64,000 nt of DNA from an uncultured Pseudomonadota bacterium (GCA_946885605.1 CAMPGR010000003.1:6675-70674), one strand, 5' to 3'; shown: positions 46,037 through 55,420, counted from the first letter of the stretch. A program made the numbers and translations. Notes: a model not told the origin generated them from the sequence alone.

Positions 46037-46741
46037 TTACGCTTTCAGCGTGAAGGGATTGAAGTTCGTGTTGCGATCGTAGTGGTCCTCGTTCTCCGCG
46101 CGTTTGAGCGCTCCCACGATCTTGTATGTCATCGGCGTAAGCACCACCTCCACGCCGACCTTGGCGATGAACTGGGCGAGCATGACGACCGGCAGCTTCT
46201 CGTCCGGGATGATGCCGCTGCCATAGAAGGCGAGGGGATAGAAAAGCGCCGAGTCCACCGCTTCCCCCGCAATCGTCGAGCCGATGGTGCGCGTCCATAG
46301 CCATCGGCCCTGCGTGTAGAGCTTCATCTTCGCGAGCACAAAGGAATTCACGAACTCGCCGCAGAAGTAGGCCGTGATTGAAGCGGCGACGATGCGCGGC
46401 GTCGAGCCGAACGCGATTTCGTAGGCGTCCTGATGTTCCCAGAACGGCGCCGGCGGCAAGGCGACGATGACCGCGGCCATGAAGGAAGCAAAGACAAGTC
46501 CGGCGAATCCCGCCCAAATCACCTTGCGCGCGCGGGCGTAACCATAGACTTCGGTCAGGATGTCGCCGAAAACGTAGGAGATGGGGAAGAACAGCACCCC
46601 GGCGCCGAATGTCAGCGCGCCCAGAACAGGCACTTCCACCTGCACGATCTTCGCCGCGCCGATCACGTTGGAGCAGATCAGCACGGTGACGAACGCCGCC
46701 ATCACGAAATCGTAATAGCGGTAATTCGGGCGCGCTGTCAT
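46037..46741 (-). CDS. yhhQ: YhhQ-family queuosine precursor transporter
   Basis: This 234-residue inner-membrane protein has about six transmembrane segments. NYRYYDFVMAAFVTVLICSNVIGAAKIV, FPISYVFGDILTEVYGYARARKVIWAGF and SITAYFCGEFVNSFVLAKMK are signatures of the VUT/YhhQ family, which imports 7-cyano-7-deazaguanine and related precursors. The ATG at 46741 is preferred because it starts at the conserved region; the frame is open to 46843. Confidence 0.9.
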   Translation of the reverse strand: MTARPNYRYYDFVMAAFVTVLICSNVIGAAKIVQVEVPVLGALTFGAGVLFFPISYVFGDILTEVYGYARARKVIWAGFAGLVFASFMAAVIVALPPAPFWEHQDAYEIAFGSTPRIVAASITAYFCGEFVNSFVLAKMKLYTQGRWLWTRTIGSTIAGEAVDSALFYPLAFYGSGIIPDEKLPVVMLAQFIAKVGVEVVLTPMTYKIVGALKRAENEDHYDRNTNFNPFTLKA

Positions 46742-46779
46742 GGCGTGCCCCGAGACGGCACACGGCGAGGGGCGTCGCG

Positions 46780-47400
46780 TCACGTCAGCGGCGCGGCGCA
46801 ATGTTCCCTGAACGCGGGGCGTTGCGTGATACGGTCGAACCACGCCGCGAGGTTATTCAGCGCGGGCCGGTCGATCGGCAGATTGAACCAGCGGAATGCC
46901 GCGACCCCCATGGGAATGTCGCCCATGGTGAAATCCTTGCCACCGAAGTACGGGTTCCTCGCGAGGTGCGCATCCGCAATTTCGAAGTTTGCGGCGAGCC
47001 GCTTGACGCTTTCGTTGACGAGCGCCATGTCACGCTTCTCGGGCACGACGCGAACGAGATTCCAGAATACCGGACGCAGATTGAGCCAGAGCGTGGTGTT
47101 GTACCACTCCATCCAGCGGTCGGCTTCCGCGAAGGCGCGCGGGGTCGCCGGCCACAGGGTGCCGAGGCCGTGGCGGCCGCAGAGATAACGCAGGACCGCG
47201 TGGGATTCCCAGAGGATGAAGCCTTCGTCATTGATGGTCGGCACGAGCCCGTTGGGGTTCATCGCGCGGTATTCGGGCGTGTTATTGACGCCGTGCTCCA
47301 TGCCGGCGTCGATGCGGTCGTATTTGATGCCCAGCTCGGCGCAGCACCACAACACCTTTTGCACGTTGATCGAGTTCTTGCGCCCCCAGATCTTCAGCAT
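46780..47400 (-). CDS. Glutathione S-transferase family protein
   Basis: This 206-residue protein has the N-terminal thioredoxin-like domain (MLKIWGRKNSINVQKVLWCCAELGIKYDRI, GLVPTINDEGFILWESHAVLRYLC) and the C-terminal helical domain (ADRWMEWYNTTLWLNLRPVFW, GGKDFTMGDIPMGVAAFRW). Ser14 in the first stretch is the likely activating residue. The ATG at 47400 follows GGGAGG; the longer frame upstream overlaps the CoxG gene region and is rejected. Confidence 0.9.
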   Translation of the reverse strand: MLKIWGRKNSINVQKVLWCCAELGIKYDRIDAGMEHGVNNTPEYRAMNPNGLVPTINDEGFILWESHAVLRYLCGRHGLGTLWPATPRAFAEADRWMEWYNTTLWLNLRPVFWNLVRVVPEKRDMALVNESVKRLAANFEIADAHLARNPYFGGKDFTMGDIPMGVAAFRWFNLPIDRPALNNLAAWFDRITQRPAFREHCAAPLT

Positions 47401-47482
47401 TGTCGTCGACCTCCCGGCTCGAAGCGGTTGAGCGAAACGCCGCCGTAGTCTAGCCGTGTGCAGGGTGGGCGGCAACGCGGCC

Positions 47483-47956
47483 TCATTGGGCGGGGGCCGA
47501 ACGCTGGGGCGCGCCGCTTGCACGCTGGTTGAACGCGGAAAAGAACTGCTCGGCGGTCTTGCGGGCGACGCCATCGATCAAACGCGAGCCCACCTGCGCG
47601 AGCTTGCCGCCCACCATGGCTTTCACCGCATAGCTCAGCCGTGTCGCTTCGTTTTCCGGCGCGAGCCGCACGTCGGCCTGTCCCTTGGCGAAGCCTGCAA
47701 CGCCGCCCTGGCCCTCGAACACGAGCTTGTACGAGTTCGGCGCGTCGATTTCGGCGAGCGTCATCTTGCCCTTGAACTTCGCGCTCACCGGGCCGACCTT
47801 GGCCAGCATGGTGAGCTGATACTCGTTATCGGCGATTCTCTCCATGCTCTCGCAACCGGGGATGCACTCCTTCAGTATCGCGATGTCATTCAGCGCGCGC
47901 CACGTTGCATCCTGGGAAAGGGGAACGAGCTGCTCTCCGGTCATTTCCATGCGCAA
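47483..47956 (-). CDS. CoxG-family SRPBCC protein
   Basis: This 157-residue protein begins MRMEMTGEQLVPLSQDATWRALNDIAILKECIPGCESM, the standard opening of CoxG (carbon monoxide dehydrogenase subunit G) proteins, and continues with AKVGPVSAKFKGKMTLAEID. The last 15 residues are a loose Ala/Pro tail. CoxG helps recruit or mature molybdenum hydroxylases. It is divergent from the XdhC/CoxI gene and may serve the distant CoxL-type protein. An internal start at 47950 is possible. Confidence 0.88.
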   Translation of the reverse strand: MRMEMTGEQLVPLSQDATWRALNDIAILKECIPGCESMERIADNEYQLTMLAKVGPVSAKFKGKMTLAEIDAPNSYKLVFEGQGGVAGFAKGQADVRLAPENEATRLSYAVKAMVGGKLAQVGSRLIDGVARKTAEQFFSAFNQRASGAPQRSAPAQ

Positions 47957-48076
47957 TTCCTGTCATGCGTGCGAAAGCGCGAGTTTAACATCCGGCTCGC
48001 TCGCTTGACCCCGCGCGCGAGCATGCTCTACCCTAGGACAGCCCTCGCACGGGGCATGAGCCAGCGGAGACGAGTC

Positions 48077-49072
48077 GTGGACAGCGTCGACCTTCAGGTG
48101 TTGAAAAGCGCGCGGGACTGGATCAAGGCGGGACATCGCGTTGTGCTGGCGACCGTGGTGAAGACCTGGGGCTCTGCGCCGCGCCCGATCGGCGCGCTGA
48201 CCGCGATTCGCGATGACGGCATGGTGGCGGGCTCGGTCTCCGGTGGATGCATCGAGGACGACATGATCGCGCTCGTGCGCACCGGCGAGCTCGTGAAGGA
48301 CAAGCCCGTCACCGCGAAGTACGGCATCACCGCTGAAGAAGCGAAACGCTTCGGGCTGCCGTGTGGCGGCACGCTGGAGCTCGTCGTCGAGGCGCTGAAT
48401 GCGCAGAGCGGCCTCGATGAGCTCCTCGAGCGCGTGGAGCGCTACGAGCTCGTCAAGCGCACGCTCGACATGGAGTCGGGGCGCGTGGCCATCGGGCCGG
48501 CCAAGTGGCAGGATCAGCTCACTTTCGACGGTGCCCAACTCATCAGCGTGCACGGGCCGCGCTGGCGGCTGCTCATCATCGGTGCCGGGCAGCTTTCGAA
48601 GTACACCGCGCAGATGGCCCAGGCGCTCGACTATCAGGTGACGGTATGCGATCCGCGTGTGGAGTACGCGGACACCTGGGACGTGCCCGGGGTCGAGCTG
48701 AAGCGCGGCATGCCGGATGACGTCGTCACGGAAATGAACCTCGACGGCCACAGCGCCGTCGTGACGCTCACGCACGATCCCAAGCTCGACGACCTCGCGC
48801 TGCTCGAAGCGCTCAAGTCGCCGGCTTTTTACGTGGGGGCGATTGGCTCGCGCAAGAATAACGATGCGCGGCGGCACCGGCTCGCGGAATTCGATCTTTC
48901 GCAAGCGGAGATTGCGCGACTTCACGGGCCGGTCGGACTCAAGATCGGAGCCAGGACGCCGCCGGAAATCGCGATCGCCATCCTTGCCGAGATGACCGCA
49001 ATCCGGAACGGCGTCGCGATTCCGGAGCTCGTTGAACCCGGTAAAGCGGTGGTGGCGGGTTGCGTGAGCTGA
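48077..49072 (+). CDS. XdhC/CoxI family molybdenum-hydroxylase maturation protein
   Basis: This 331-residue protein has an N-terminal XdhC domain (GHRVVLATVVKTWGSAPRPIGALTAIRDDGMVAGSVSGGCIEDDM, with the conserved Cys) and a C-terminal Rossmann-type domain (WRLLIIGAGQLSKYTAQMAQALDYQVTVCDPR, FYVGAIGSRKNNDARRHRL). Family members insert sulphurated molybdenum cofactor into xanthine-dehydrogenase-type enzymes. The GTG at 48077, after GGAG and giving the usual DSVDLQVL start, is preferred to the ATG at 48056. Confidence 0.9.
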   Translation: MDSVDLQVLKSARDWIKAGHRVVLATVVKTWGSAPRPIGALTAIRDDGMVAGSVSGGCIEDDMIALVRTGELVKDKPVTAKYGITAEEAKRFGLPCGGTLELVVEALNAQSGLDELLERVERYELVKRTLDMESGRVAIGPAKWQDQLTFDGAQLISVHGPRWRLLIIGAGQLSKYTAQMAQALDYQVTVCDPRVEYADTWDVPGVELKRGMPDDVVTEMNLDGHSAVVTLTHDPKLDDLALLEALKSPAFYVGAIGSRKNNDARRHRLAEFDLSQAEIARLHGPVGLKIGARTPPEIAIAILAEMTAIRNGVAIPELVEPGKAVVAGCVS

Positions 49073-49146
49073 ACCCTTGTCTGCGGCGCACGTTGCAGCC
49101 GTCCTCAACGCTACTCCCAACGATCGATCATCATGCCAACAGGACC

Positions 49147-49962
49147 ATGCGGGTAGGCATTATCGGCGGGGGCACGATTGCGCGCCTGGTTCTCGAGCAC
49201 GCGGGCCGCGGCGCACTGCGCGATGCAAGCGTCGTCGCGATTCTCGGCCGGAGTACTGCCTCGCGCGGCAAGGCGCTGGCCGAAGCGTACGGCGCCGCCT
49301 TCGTGACGACCCTCGAGGCGCTCATCGCTCAGCACCCGGAGGTCGTGGTGGAAGCGGCCTCACACGATGCGGTACGCGCTCATGCGGCGACGATACTCGA
49401 ACGGGGCATTGCGCTCATCGTGCTCTCCGGCGGCGCCTTCTGCGACGACGCGCTGCGCGAAGCGCTCGAGTCCGCCGCGCGGCGGAGCGGGGCGCTGCTC
49501 TACGTCCCTTCGGGAGGAATCGGCGGGCTCGATGCGCTGAAGGCGGCATGCCTCGCCGGAGTGGAAACCGTAACGATCGCCGTCACCAAGCCGCCCGCTG
49601 CATGGAAGGGAATTCCCTACGTCGAAAAGCTCGAAGTGGATCTCGACGCGCTGCGTGAGCCCTTCGTGCTGTTCGAAGGCAGCGCGCGCGAGGGCGTCCC
49701 CCATTTTCCCGCGAACGTGAACATCGCCGCGGTGCTCGCCCTCTCCGGGATCGGCTTCGAGCGCACGCGGCTCAAGGTCGTGGCCGACCCCGCGCTCAAA
49801 TACAATACGCATTTCATCGAAGTGCGCGGCGCAAGCGGCCATCTCAGCGTAAAGCTCGAGAATGTGCCCGCGCCGGACAATCCGAAGACGGCGTGGCTTG
49901 CCTGCTACAGCGCGCTCGCGGCATTGGCGGCGGCGAAGAGCCCTGTCCGGTACGGCACTTGA
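49147..49962 (+). CDS. nadX: L-aspartate dehydrogenase-like protein
   Basis: This 271-residue protein has the NAD-binding start MRVGIIGGGTIARLVLEH, then VVVEAASHDAVRAHAATIL and LYVPSGGIGGLDALKAA. VTKPPAAWKG and FPANVNIAAVLALSGIGFERTRLKVVADP match aspartate dehydrogenase, which makes iminoaspartate for NAD synthesis or amino acid turnover. In this catabolic-looking operon a different amino-acid substrate is possible. RraA-like, NUDIX and metallo-beta-lactamase genes follow. Confidence 0.87.
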   Translation: MRVGIIGGGTIARLVLEHAGRGALRDASVVAILGRSTASRGKALAEAYGAAFVTTLEALIAQHPEVVVEAASHDAVRAHAATILERGIALIVLSGGAFCDDALREALESAARRSGALLYVPSGGIGGLDALKAACLAGVETVTIAVTKPPAAWKGIPYVEKLEVDLDALREPFVLFEGSAREGVPHFPANVNIAAVLALSGIGFERTRLKVVADPALKYNTHFIEVRGASGHLSVKLENVPAPDNPKTAWLACYSALAALAAAKSPVRYGT

Positions 49963-49983
49963 AGCGGAGCGAGGCGAGTTCCC

Positions 49984-50676
49984 ATGTCCGACCTCTACGT
50001 TCCCGGCAGCCGCGAAGCGGAAGCCATCCGCCAGCGCTATCTCGCCGTGGACGCGGCGACGGTCGCGGACGTGCTCGATACGCTCGGTTACTTCCACCAG
50101 GGCATAGCGCCGGCGTTCGCGCCGTACCCTGCCGGCGGCGGGAAGCTCGCAGGATGGGCCTATACCCTCTGCGGCGAGATGCGGCCGTATGCCGGAAGCG
50201 GGGACCCCGACAAGATGAAGGCCGTGGACGGCATAAAGCCCGGGTGCGTGAGCGTGTGGAGCGGTTCCGGTGAAGGCATCTGCTTCTTCGGCGAGCTGAT
50301 CGCGCTCGGCATGAAGCTCCGGGGGTGCACGGGCGCGCTCGTCGACGGCGGCATTCGCGACATTGAATGGATCGGCAAGCAGCAGTTCCCGGTGTACGCG
50401 CGCTACCGCACGCCGGTGCAGTCGATCGGGCGCTGGAAAGTGACCGCCTGGCAGGTGCCGGCCTACCTTCCCGGCGCAACGAAGCAGCACGTCATCGTCA
50501 ACCCCGGCGATTTCGTGCTCGGCGATGTCGACGGCGTGATCGTGGTGCCCTACGACGTGGTGGAGAAGGTGCTGAACGAAGCGGAGCGGTTGACCGCGAT
50601 GGAAGCGCGCATCCGCGCCGAGCTCGATGCCGGCGCGACGCTCGAGCAGGTGCTCGCGAAGTACGGGCACGTCTAG
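49984..50676 (+). CDS. RraA-like/HMG aldolase family protein
   Basis: This 230-residue protein belongs to the RraA-like superfamily. TVADVLDTLGY (about residues 24-34), CTGALVDGGIRDIEWI (about 116-131, with the Arg-Asp catalytic pair) and NPGDFVLGDVDGVIVVPYDVVEKVL (about 173-197) are the family blocks. Members include 4-hydroxy-4-methyl-2-oxoglutarate aldolases, oxaloacetate decarboxylases and the RNase E regulator. It lies 21 nt after nadX, so a metabolic role is more likely than RNase control. Confidence 0.87.
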   Translation: MSDLYVPGSREAEAIRQRYLAVDAATVADVLDTLGYFHQGIAPAFAPYPAGGGKLAGWAYTLCGEMRPYAGSGDPDKMKAVDGIKPGCVSVWSGSGEGICFFGELIALGMKLRGCTGALVDGGIRDIEWIGKQQFPVYARYRTPVQSIGRWKVTAWQVPAYLPGATKQHVIVNPGDFVLGDVDGVIVVPYDVVEKVLNEAERLTAMEARIRAELDAGATLEQVLAKYGHV

Positions 50677-50719
50677 GATTGCGCATCGTTGACTCACCGA
50701 TGAGGACAAGGGCGCACCG

Positions 50720-51526
50720 GTGACTTCACAACTGAAACCCCTGCCTGCCGCGACCGTTACGCTCGTGCGCGATTCCGATAACGGGCTGGAAGTGCTCATG
50801 CTGCAGCGGAACTTCCAGTCCGGCTTCATGCCCGGCATGTACATGTTCCCGGGCGGCGCACTCGACCCGGACGACTATACGCACGAAGCCGCTGCGCGGT
50901 GCGAGCGGCTCGACGACGAAACGGCGAGCGGCGCGCTGGGGCTCGCATACTGGATCGCAGCCATACGCGAATCCTTCGAAGAGGCCGGCATTCTGCTCGC
51001 GCGCGATGCGCGCGGAAGGATGGTTGCGCTCGACCAGCCGGCCGTCATCGAGCGCTTTCGCGTGCACCGCCACGCGCTCAACGCGGGCCATTGCCGCTTC
51101 ATCCCGTTCGTGACGTCGGAACGATTGCGCCTCGCGGTGGATCAACTCCTGTACTTCAGCCACTGGATCACGCCCGTCGGCGCCCCGCGCCGCTACGACA
51201 CGCGCTTTTTCCTCGCGCCGGCCCCGGCGGCGCAGGAACCGCTCCACGACAACGTCGAAGCGATCGATCACGTCTGGGTGCAACCGGCGGCCGCGCTCGC
51301 CGCCCATGGCCGGGGAGAATTCAACATGCGCACGCCGACCATCAAGACGCTCGAAACCTTCGTGCGCTACGGGTCGGTGGAGGAGTTGACCGCGGCGCTG
51401 CGCGCTCTGCACGAGATACCTGCGATGCTGCCGCGTATTACGAAAGACGGCCGCCGGGTCCTGCCCGGAGAACCGGGCTACGAGGAGGCGGCCAACGCAG
51501 AAGGGCAGGGACGATGGGAGATATAG
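50720..51526 (+). CDS. NUDIX hydrolase
   Basis: This 268-residue protein has the N-terminal strand ATVTLVRDSDNGLEVLMLQRN, a MYMFPGGALDPDDY loop, and the catalytic Nudix box core AAIRESFEEAGILLARD, interrupted upstream by an insertion as in the NUDT19-like CoA/nucleotide-diphosphate group. The GTG start follows GGACAAGGG. It overlaps the downstream metallo-beta-lactamase-fold gene by 13 nt, suggesting linked function. Confidence 0.87.
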   Translation: MTSQLKPLPAATVTLVRDSDNGLEVLMLQRNFQSGFMPGMYMFPGGALDPDDYTHEAAARCERLDDETASGALGLAYWIAAIRESFEEAGILLARDARGRMVALDQPAVIERFRVHRHALNAGHCRFIPFVTSERLRLAVDQLLYFSHWITPVGAPRRYDTRFFLAPAPAAQEPLHDNVEAIDHVWVQPAAALAAHGRGEFNMRTPTIKTLETFVRYGSVEELTAALRALHEIPAMLPRITKDGRRVLPGEPGYEEAANAEGQGRWEI

Positions 51527-52365
51527 TTCCGGGCGCCGCCACCCGGCTCAACGACCTCGTCGTGCGCGTCACTGCGCCCAACCCGGGTGTCATGACGGGG
51601 CCCGGGACGAACAGCTACATCATCGGGCGCGAGGAGCTAGCGCTGATCGACCCCGGACCCGAGAGCGATGCGCATCTCGACGCGCTGCTGCAGGCGGTCG
51701 GCAGCCGGCTCAAATGGATCCTCTGCACGCACACGCATCTCGATCATTCTCCCGGTGCGCGTGCGCTCAAGGCGGCGACCGGCGCGCAGCTATGCGGCTT
51801 CGCGGCTGTGCCGTCGGACGGACGCCAGGATACGGCCTTCGCGCCGGACCGGGCGTTGCGCGACGGCGATTGCGTGGAAGGGGCAGAGTTTCGCCTGCGC
51901 GCGATCCACACCCCGGGCCACGCCTCGAACCATCTGTGCTATTTGCTCGAAGAGCGGAAGCTCCTCTTCACCGGCGACCACGTGATGCAGGGCTCGACCG
52001 TTGTCATCTCGCCGCCCGACGGCGACATGCAGGCGTACTTGAATTCGCTCGAGCGCCTGCTCACGCTCGAACTCGCGGCCATCGCGCCGGGACACGGGCA
52101 TCTCATCGAGCCGCCGCACGAGGAAGCGCGCCGGTTGATCGCCCATCGCCTGAAGCGCGAGCAGAAGGTGATCGACGCCTTTGCGCGAAAAAATCCCGCG
52201 ACACTCGATGAGCTGCTGCCGATCGTTTATTCCGATACGCCTGCGCGCCTGCACCCGGTCGCGCGGCGATCGCTGCATGCTCATCTGATCAAGCTGGAAC
52301 GGGAAGAGCGGGTCGCGCAAAAGGAAGGGGCGTGGCTGCTCGAGGACGCTGCCGGAAGGGACTGA
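51514..52365 (+). CDS. Metallo-beta-lactamase-fold hydrolase (LACTB2-like)
   Basis: This 283-residue protein has the zinc motif THTHLDHSPGA (about residues 73-83), HTPGHASNHLCY, FTGDHVMQG with the bridging Asp, and PGHGHLIEPP. The C-terminal helical winged domain (RREQK-type helix, DELLPIVYSD, LHAHLIKLEREERV) matches LACTB2, an RNA endonuclease or hydrolase family. The ATG at 51514 lies within the end of the NUDIX gene, so the pair is translationally coupled. Confidence 0.88.
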   Translation: MGDIVPGAATRLNDLVVRVTAPNPGVMTGPGTNSYIIGREELALIDPGPESDAHLDALLQAVGSRLKWILCTHTHLDHSPGARALKAATGAQLCGFAAVPSDGRQDTAFAPDRALRDGDCVEGAEFRLRAIHTPGHASNHLCYLLEERKLLFTGDHVMQGSTVVISPPDGDMQAYLNSLERLLTLELAAIAPGHGHLIEPPHEEARRLIAHRLKREQKVIDAFARKNPATLDELLPIVYSDTPARLHPVARRSLHAHLIKLEREERVAQKEGAWLLEDAAGRD

Positions 52366-52399
52366 AACGCGCGACGCAACGCGCGGTGCCGCGTGGGTT

Positions 52400-52849
52400 T
52401 CAGATGCCCTCGGCGGGGACCGCAACGAGGCCGAGGCTTCCCGGCCGCTGCAGGAACGCATCGAAGACGGCGTAGAGGCTCGGAAACTCCTCTTGGGTGA
52501 GTTCGGCGAGCACCACCATGCCGCCCGTTTCACGCACGCGCAGGCGAAAGTGCCACGCCGAATAGAGCACGTCCGCAAAGGCAAGGTCCTGGTACGACCC
52601 CCACTCGTCCTCTCCCTCGAGAATGTTGCGCTCGCGCACGACGCGTTCCAGCGACCACACCGAGACCATGCGCGGATCGTGCTGGTAATCGGCCATGCCG
52701 TTGGCCGCAGTGTAGAAGGTTCGCATGTCTTCGGGCAGCGCGTTGCCGATGAGCCGCTCCAGCGACTCGATCTGCATCATGGAACCGCCGTCGTTCAGCG
52801 CCACGCCCTCGGCGCGCCAGCGGGCGAGCATCCGGTCCATCGAATTCAT
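52400..52849 (-). CDS. SMI1/KNR4-like protein
   Basis: This 149-residue protein has the SMI1/KNR4-type fold pattern: IESLERLIGNALPEDMRTFYTAANGMADYQHDPRMVSVWSLERVV, and then GSYQDLAFADVLYSAWHFRLRV. The family occurs as immunity proteins in toxin systems and as ordinary regulators. No toxin gene is adjacent, so an immunity role is not indicated. The ATG at 52849 follows GGAGGGG; an ATG 15 nt upstream would itself lie in that site. Confidence 0.78.
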   Translation of the reverse strand: MNSMDRMLARWRAEGVALNDGGSMMQIESLERLIGNALPEDMRTFYTAANGMADYQHDPRMVSVWSLERVVRERNILEGEDEWGSYQDLAFADVLYSAWHFRLRVRETGGMVVLAELTQEEFPSLYAVFDAFLQRPGSLGLVAVPAEGI

Positions 52850-52922
52850 GCGCTTCCCCTCCATTTCGGTGCGCCGGGAGGCGTCGCTTGCTCAGTCCGC
52901 AGTGTGACGTTCAAACCCGCGC

Positions 52923-53906
52923 TCAACTGCCGATCTTGACGTTCGCATCCCTGATCACTTTTGCCCACTTCGCGATTTCGGCCTTCAAGTGCGCACGGAA
53001 CTGCTCGGGCGTGCTGCCCACGGCTTCCAGGCCCTGTGTCGCCAGGCGCGCTTTCATGTCGGGCGACTTCAGTACCTTGACCAGTTCAGCGTTCCAGCGC
53101 CGGATCACTTCCTTGGGCAGCCCTTTCGGACCCCATACGCCATACCACAGGGTGACTTCATAGCCCGGAAGTCCGGATTCGGACACCGTGGGCAGTTCAC
53201 GCGCGGCGTCCGTGCGCTCGGGCCCTGTGACGGCAAGGCCCTTCAGCTTGCCGCTCTTGACGTGCGGCAACGTTGCGAGGATCGCGCCGAAAATCATCTG
53301 GACCTGCCCGCCGATCACATCGTTCAAGGCCGGACCCGTGCCTTTGTACGGGATGTGCGCAATATTGACGTTCGCCATCAGGCGGAAGAGCTCGGTCGCC
53401 ATGTGCGTGATGCCGCCCGTTCCGGTGGAGGCATAGTTGAGCGAGCCGGGTTTCGCCTTGGCGAGCGCGATCAGGTCCTTCACGTTCTTTACCGGCACCG
53501 ACGGGTTGACCGCGAGGATGAAGGGGGTCGTTCCCACCAGCGAGACGGTATCGATGCCGTTCAGCGGATCGTACGGCAGCTTGTAGAGCCCCGCGTTCAC
53601 GCCGTAGCTCCCGGACACCATGATCATGGTGTAACCGTCCGGCGTGGCCTTGGCGGCGATCTCCGCGCCGATCGTGCCGCCCGCACCGCCGCGATTGTCC
53701 ACCACGACCGACTGCCCGAAGGCCTCTGAGAGTCTTTGCGCCATGGCGCGCGCGATAATGTCGGTGCCGCCGCCCGGCGCGAACGGGACGACGAAGCGAA
53801 CCGGCTTGTCCGGATACTGTGTTTTCTGTGCGAACACGGCAAGCGGCACGCCGCCGAGCATGAAAAGCGATAACGCAAGACTCCCCAGGCGCCGATGCTT
53901 CATCAT
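52923..53906 (-). CDS. Bug-family (TctC-type) substrate-binding protein, copy 3
   Basis: This 327-residue periplasmic protein has a signal peptide (LALSLFMLGGVPLAVFAQ). YPDKPVRFVVPFAPGGGTDIIARAMAQRLSE, VVVDNRGGAGGTIGAEIAAKATPDGYTMIMV and IAHIPYKGTGPALNDVIGGQVQMIF are the Bug blocks. It is followed 9 nt after the PrpD gene on the same strand, so it probably supplies that pathway's substrate. TctA/TctB genes are absent here. Confidence 0.93.
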   Translation of the reverse strand: MMKHRRLGSLALSLFMLGGVPLAVFAQKTQYPDKPVRFVVPFAPGGGTDIIARAMAQRLSEAFGQSVVVDNRGGAGGTIGAEIAAKATPDGYTMIMVSGSYGVNAGLYKLPYDPLNGIDTVSLVGTTPFILAVNPSVPVKNVKDLIALAKAKPGSLNYASTGTGGITHMATELFRLMANVNIAHIPYKGTGPALNDVIGGQVQMIFGAILATLPHVKSGKLKGLAVTGPERTDAARELPTVSESGLPGYEVTLWYGVWGPKGLPKEVIRRWNAELVKVLKSPDMKARLATQGLEAVGSTPEQFRAHLKAEIAKWAKVIRDANVKIGS

Positions 53907-53915
53907 CTCCTCCCG

Positions 53916-55286
53916 TCAGTGAGCCAGCAGGTTCAGCAATTCGCGAACGGTATGCCTCTGCATGTCGAGCGCAACAGCGGCGATTTTTTCCACCGGCAGT
54001 TGCGGATTGATGCCGCGGAATTTATTCGTGACGCCGCGCGCGTCGATCGGCGCGGCCGGCGATCCCGAGGGGTCGAGCACATCGATGCGCAACCAGTCGC
54101 CATTCGCTTCTGCGGCCACCCATCCCGCGAAGTGCGCGGGATAGAGCCGGTCGAGCTCGGAATCGGGCACGAGCTCGAATCTTCCAGCCAGCGCTGTGAG
54201 GACGGGGTCGGCAATCCGCCTGTCGGTGAACTGCGCGGGCAGCACTTGGCCGTCCACGAGCGCCGTGGCGACGATATAGCGCAGGCTCATCTGCGCATTG
54301 AGCGCGGAACTCGGGACATACGCGAACCCGCACTGAACGTCCACGACCTTGCTGACACCGATTCTCACGCGGCGTTTTACATCCCAGGGCGCGCCGAGCT
54401 TTCGCCGCAATGCGAGCGCCGCATCGACGTAGGCGTGCGTGCTGCCGCAGCAGGAATACGGCTTGATCGACGTGCTGTCGAGGTGATAGTGATTGCCGAG
54501 GTCTTTCGTGAGCGGCGCGGGGTCGGAAGCGTCCGAGAATGCCTTCAGCACGCCGCCATCGTCATACTCGTAAATTCGGGTCGGGCCGGTGAATCCGAGC
54601 GCAGCAAGCTCGGCAGCGAGGACCCCCGAATGCGCGGCTTTGCCGGCGTGCAGCCGCTTGCTCATCGTCCCGTCCGCGTTGAACGCCCAGAGGCCGGCAC
54701 CTTGGGTGCCCGCAAGGCCGAGCGCCCAGGCGGTGCGCTCCTCATCAAGGCCGAGCAACGAAGCGCAGGCCGCCGCTGCGCCGAAGGGACCGCACACGCC
54801 GGTGAGATGCCAGCCGCGAAGCCGTGCCGCGGAAGGATTGAGCGCAAGGCTCGAGCGGATCATGACTTCATAGCCGGCTGCAATCGCGACGAGGAGCCGT
54901 TCGCCGCTTGCGTTCAATTTTTCCGCCATCGCGACCGCTGCCGGCACGACCACCGCGCCGGGATGAAGCTTCGCGTTGTGATAGTCGTCGAGCTCGAAGG
55001 CGTGCGCGGCGGTGCCGTTCACGAGCGCTGCGTCGGCTGCGCGCAGTGACTGTTGCGTTTTGCCCCAGACCGTGGACTCCTCCTTCGCGCCGCCCGCGTC
55101 CGCCCAGGAGAGCAGCATACTGGCCCACGACGTGCCGTATCCGTATACGCCGCAGCCGAGCGTGTCGAGCAGCGCGCAGCGCACAACCTCTTTTGTCCGA
55201 TGGGGAAGATCGCTGTAGCGCAGCCCGGCGACCCAGGCGGCGAGTTCGCGGGTGGGCGCGACAACGGCGCGACGATCCAAATTCAT
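53916..55286 (-). CDS. MmgE/PrpD family protein, copy 1
   Basis: This 456-residue protein belongs to the 2-methylcitrate dehydratase fold. YGYGTSWASMLLSWA, DAALVNGTAAHAFELDDYHNAKLHPGAVVVPAAVAMAEK (about 85-123) with the conserved Asp-Asp-x-His region, and STSIKPYSCCGSTHAYVDAA (about 268-287) are the family signatures. Members dehydrate or isomerise tricarboxylates such as methylcitrate or related acids. It heads a two-gene operon with Bug copy 3 and is divergent from the TcuA-like gene. Confidence 0.9.
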   Translation of the reverse strand: MNLDRRAVVAPTRELAAWVAGLRYSDLPHRTKEVVRCALLDTLGCGVYGYGTSWASMLLSWADAGGAKEESTVWGKTQQSLRAADAALVNGTAAHAFELDDYHNAKLHPGAVVVPAAVAMAEKLNASGERLLVAIAAGYEVMIRSSLALNPSAARLRGWHLTGVCGPFGAAAACASLLGLDEERTAWALGLAGTQGAGLWAFNADGTMSKRLHAGKAAHSGVLAAELAALGFTGPTRIYEYDDGGVLKAFSDASDPAPLTKDLGNHYHLDSTSIKPYSCCGSTHAYVDAALALRRKLGAPWDVKRRVRIGVSKVVDVQCGFAYVPSSALNAQMSLRYIVATALVDGQVLPAQFTDRRIADPVLTALAGRFELVPDSELDRLYPAHFAGWVAAEANGDWLRIDVLDPSGSPAAPIDARGVTNKFRGINPQLPVEKIAAVALDMQRHTVRELLNLLAH

Positions 55287-55390
55287 GGCGCTCCTCTGCG
55301 AAAAAAGCTCGTTACGTCGGGCGCCTCAGGACGCGGCGCTTCGACGATTGTAGTTTCAAGCTCCGTGGCTGTCATTCCATCCAGTCCGCC

Positions 55391-55420
55391 TTGACACCGT
55401 TTTGCGGGCAAACGCATACT
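55391..55420 (+). promoter_or_regulatory. Probable sigma70 promoter of the TcuA-like gene
   Basis: TTGACA (55391-55396, consensus) and CATACT (55415-55420, four of six) are 18 nt apart in the divergent intergenic region, 94 nt upstream of the flavoprotein ATG. No clear operator palindrome is seen nearby. Confidence 0.5.

Noticed and set aside
47456..48055. Long plus-strand extension upstream of the XdhC/CoxI gene
   Set aside because: It is antisense to the CoxG gene, whose N-terminus is a recognised family signature.
52400..52849. Toxin-immunity module based on the SMI1/KNR4 protein
   Set aside because: No polymorphic toxin, secretion or adjacent small toxin gene is present; the neighbours are a metabolic hydrolase and a Bug protein.
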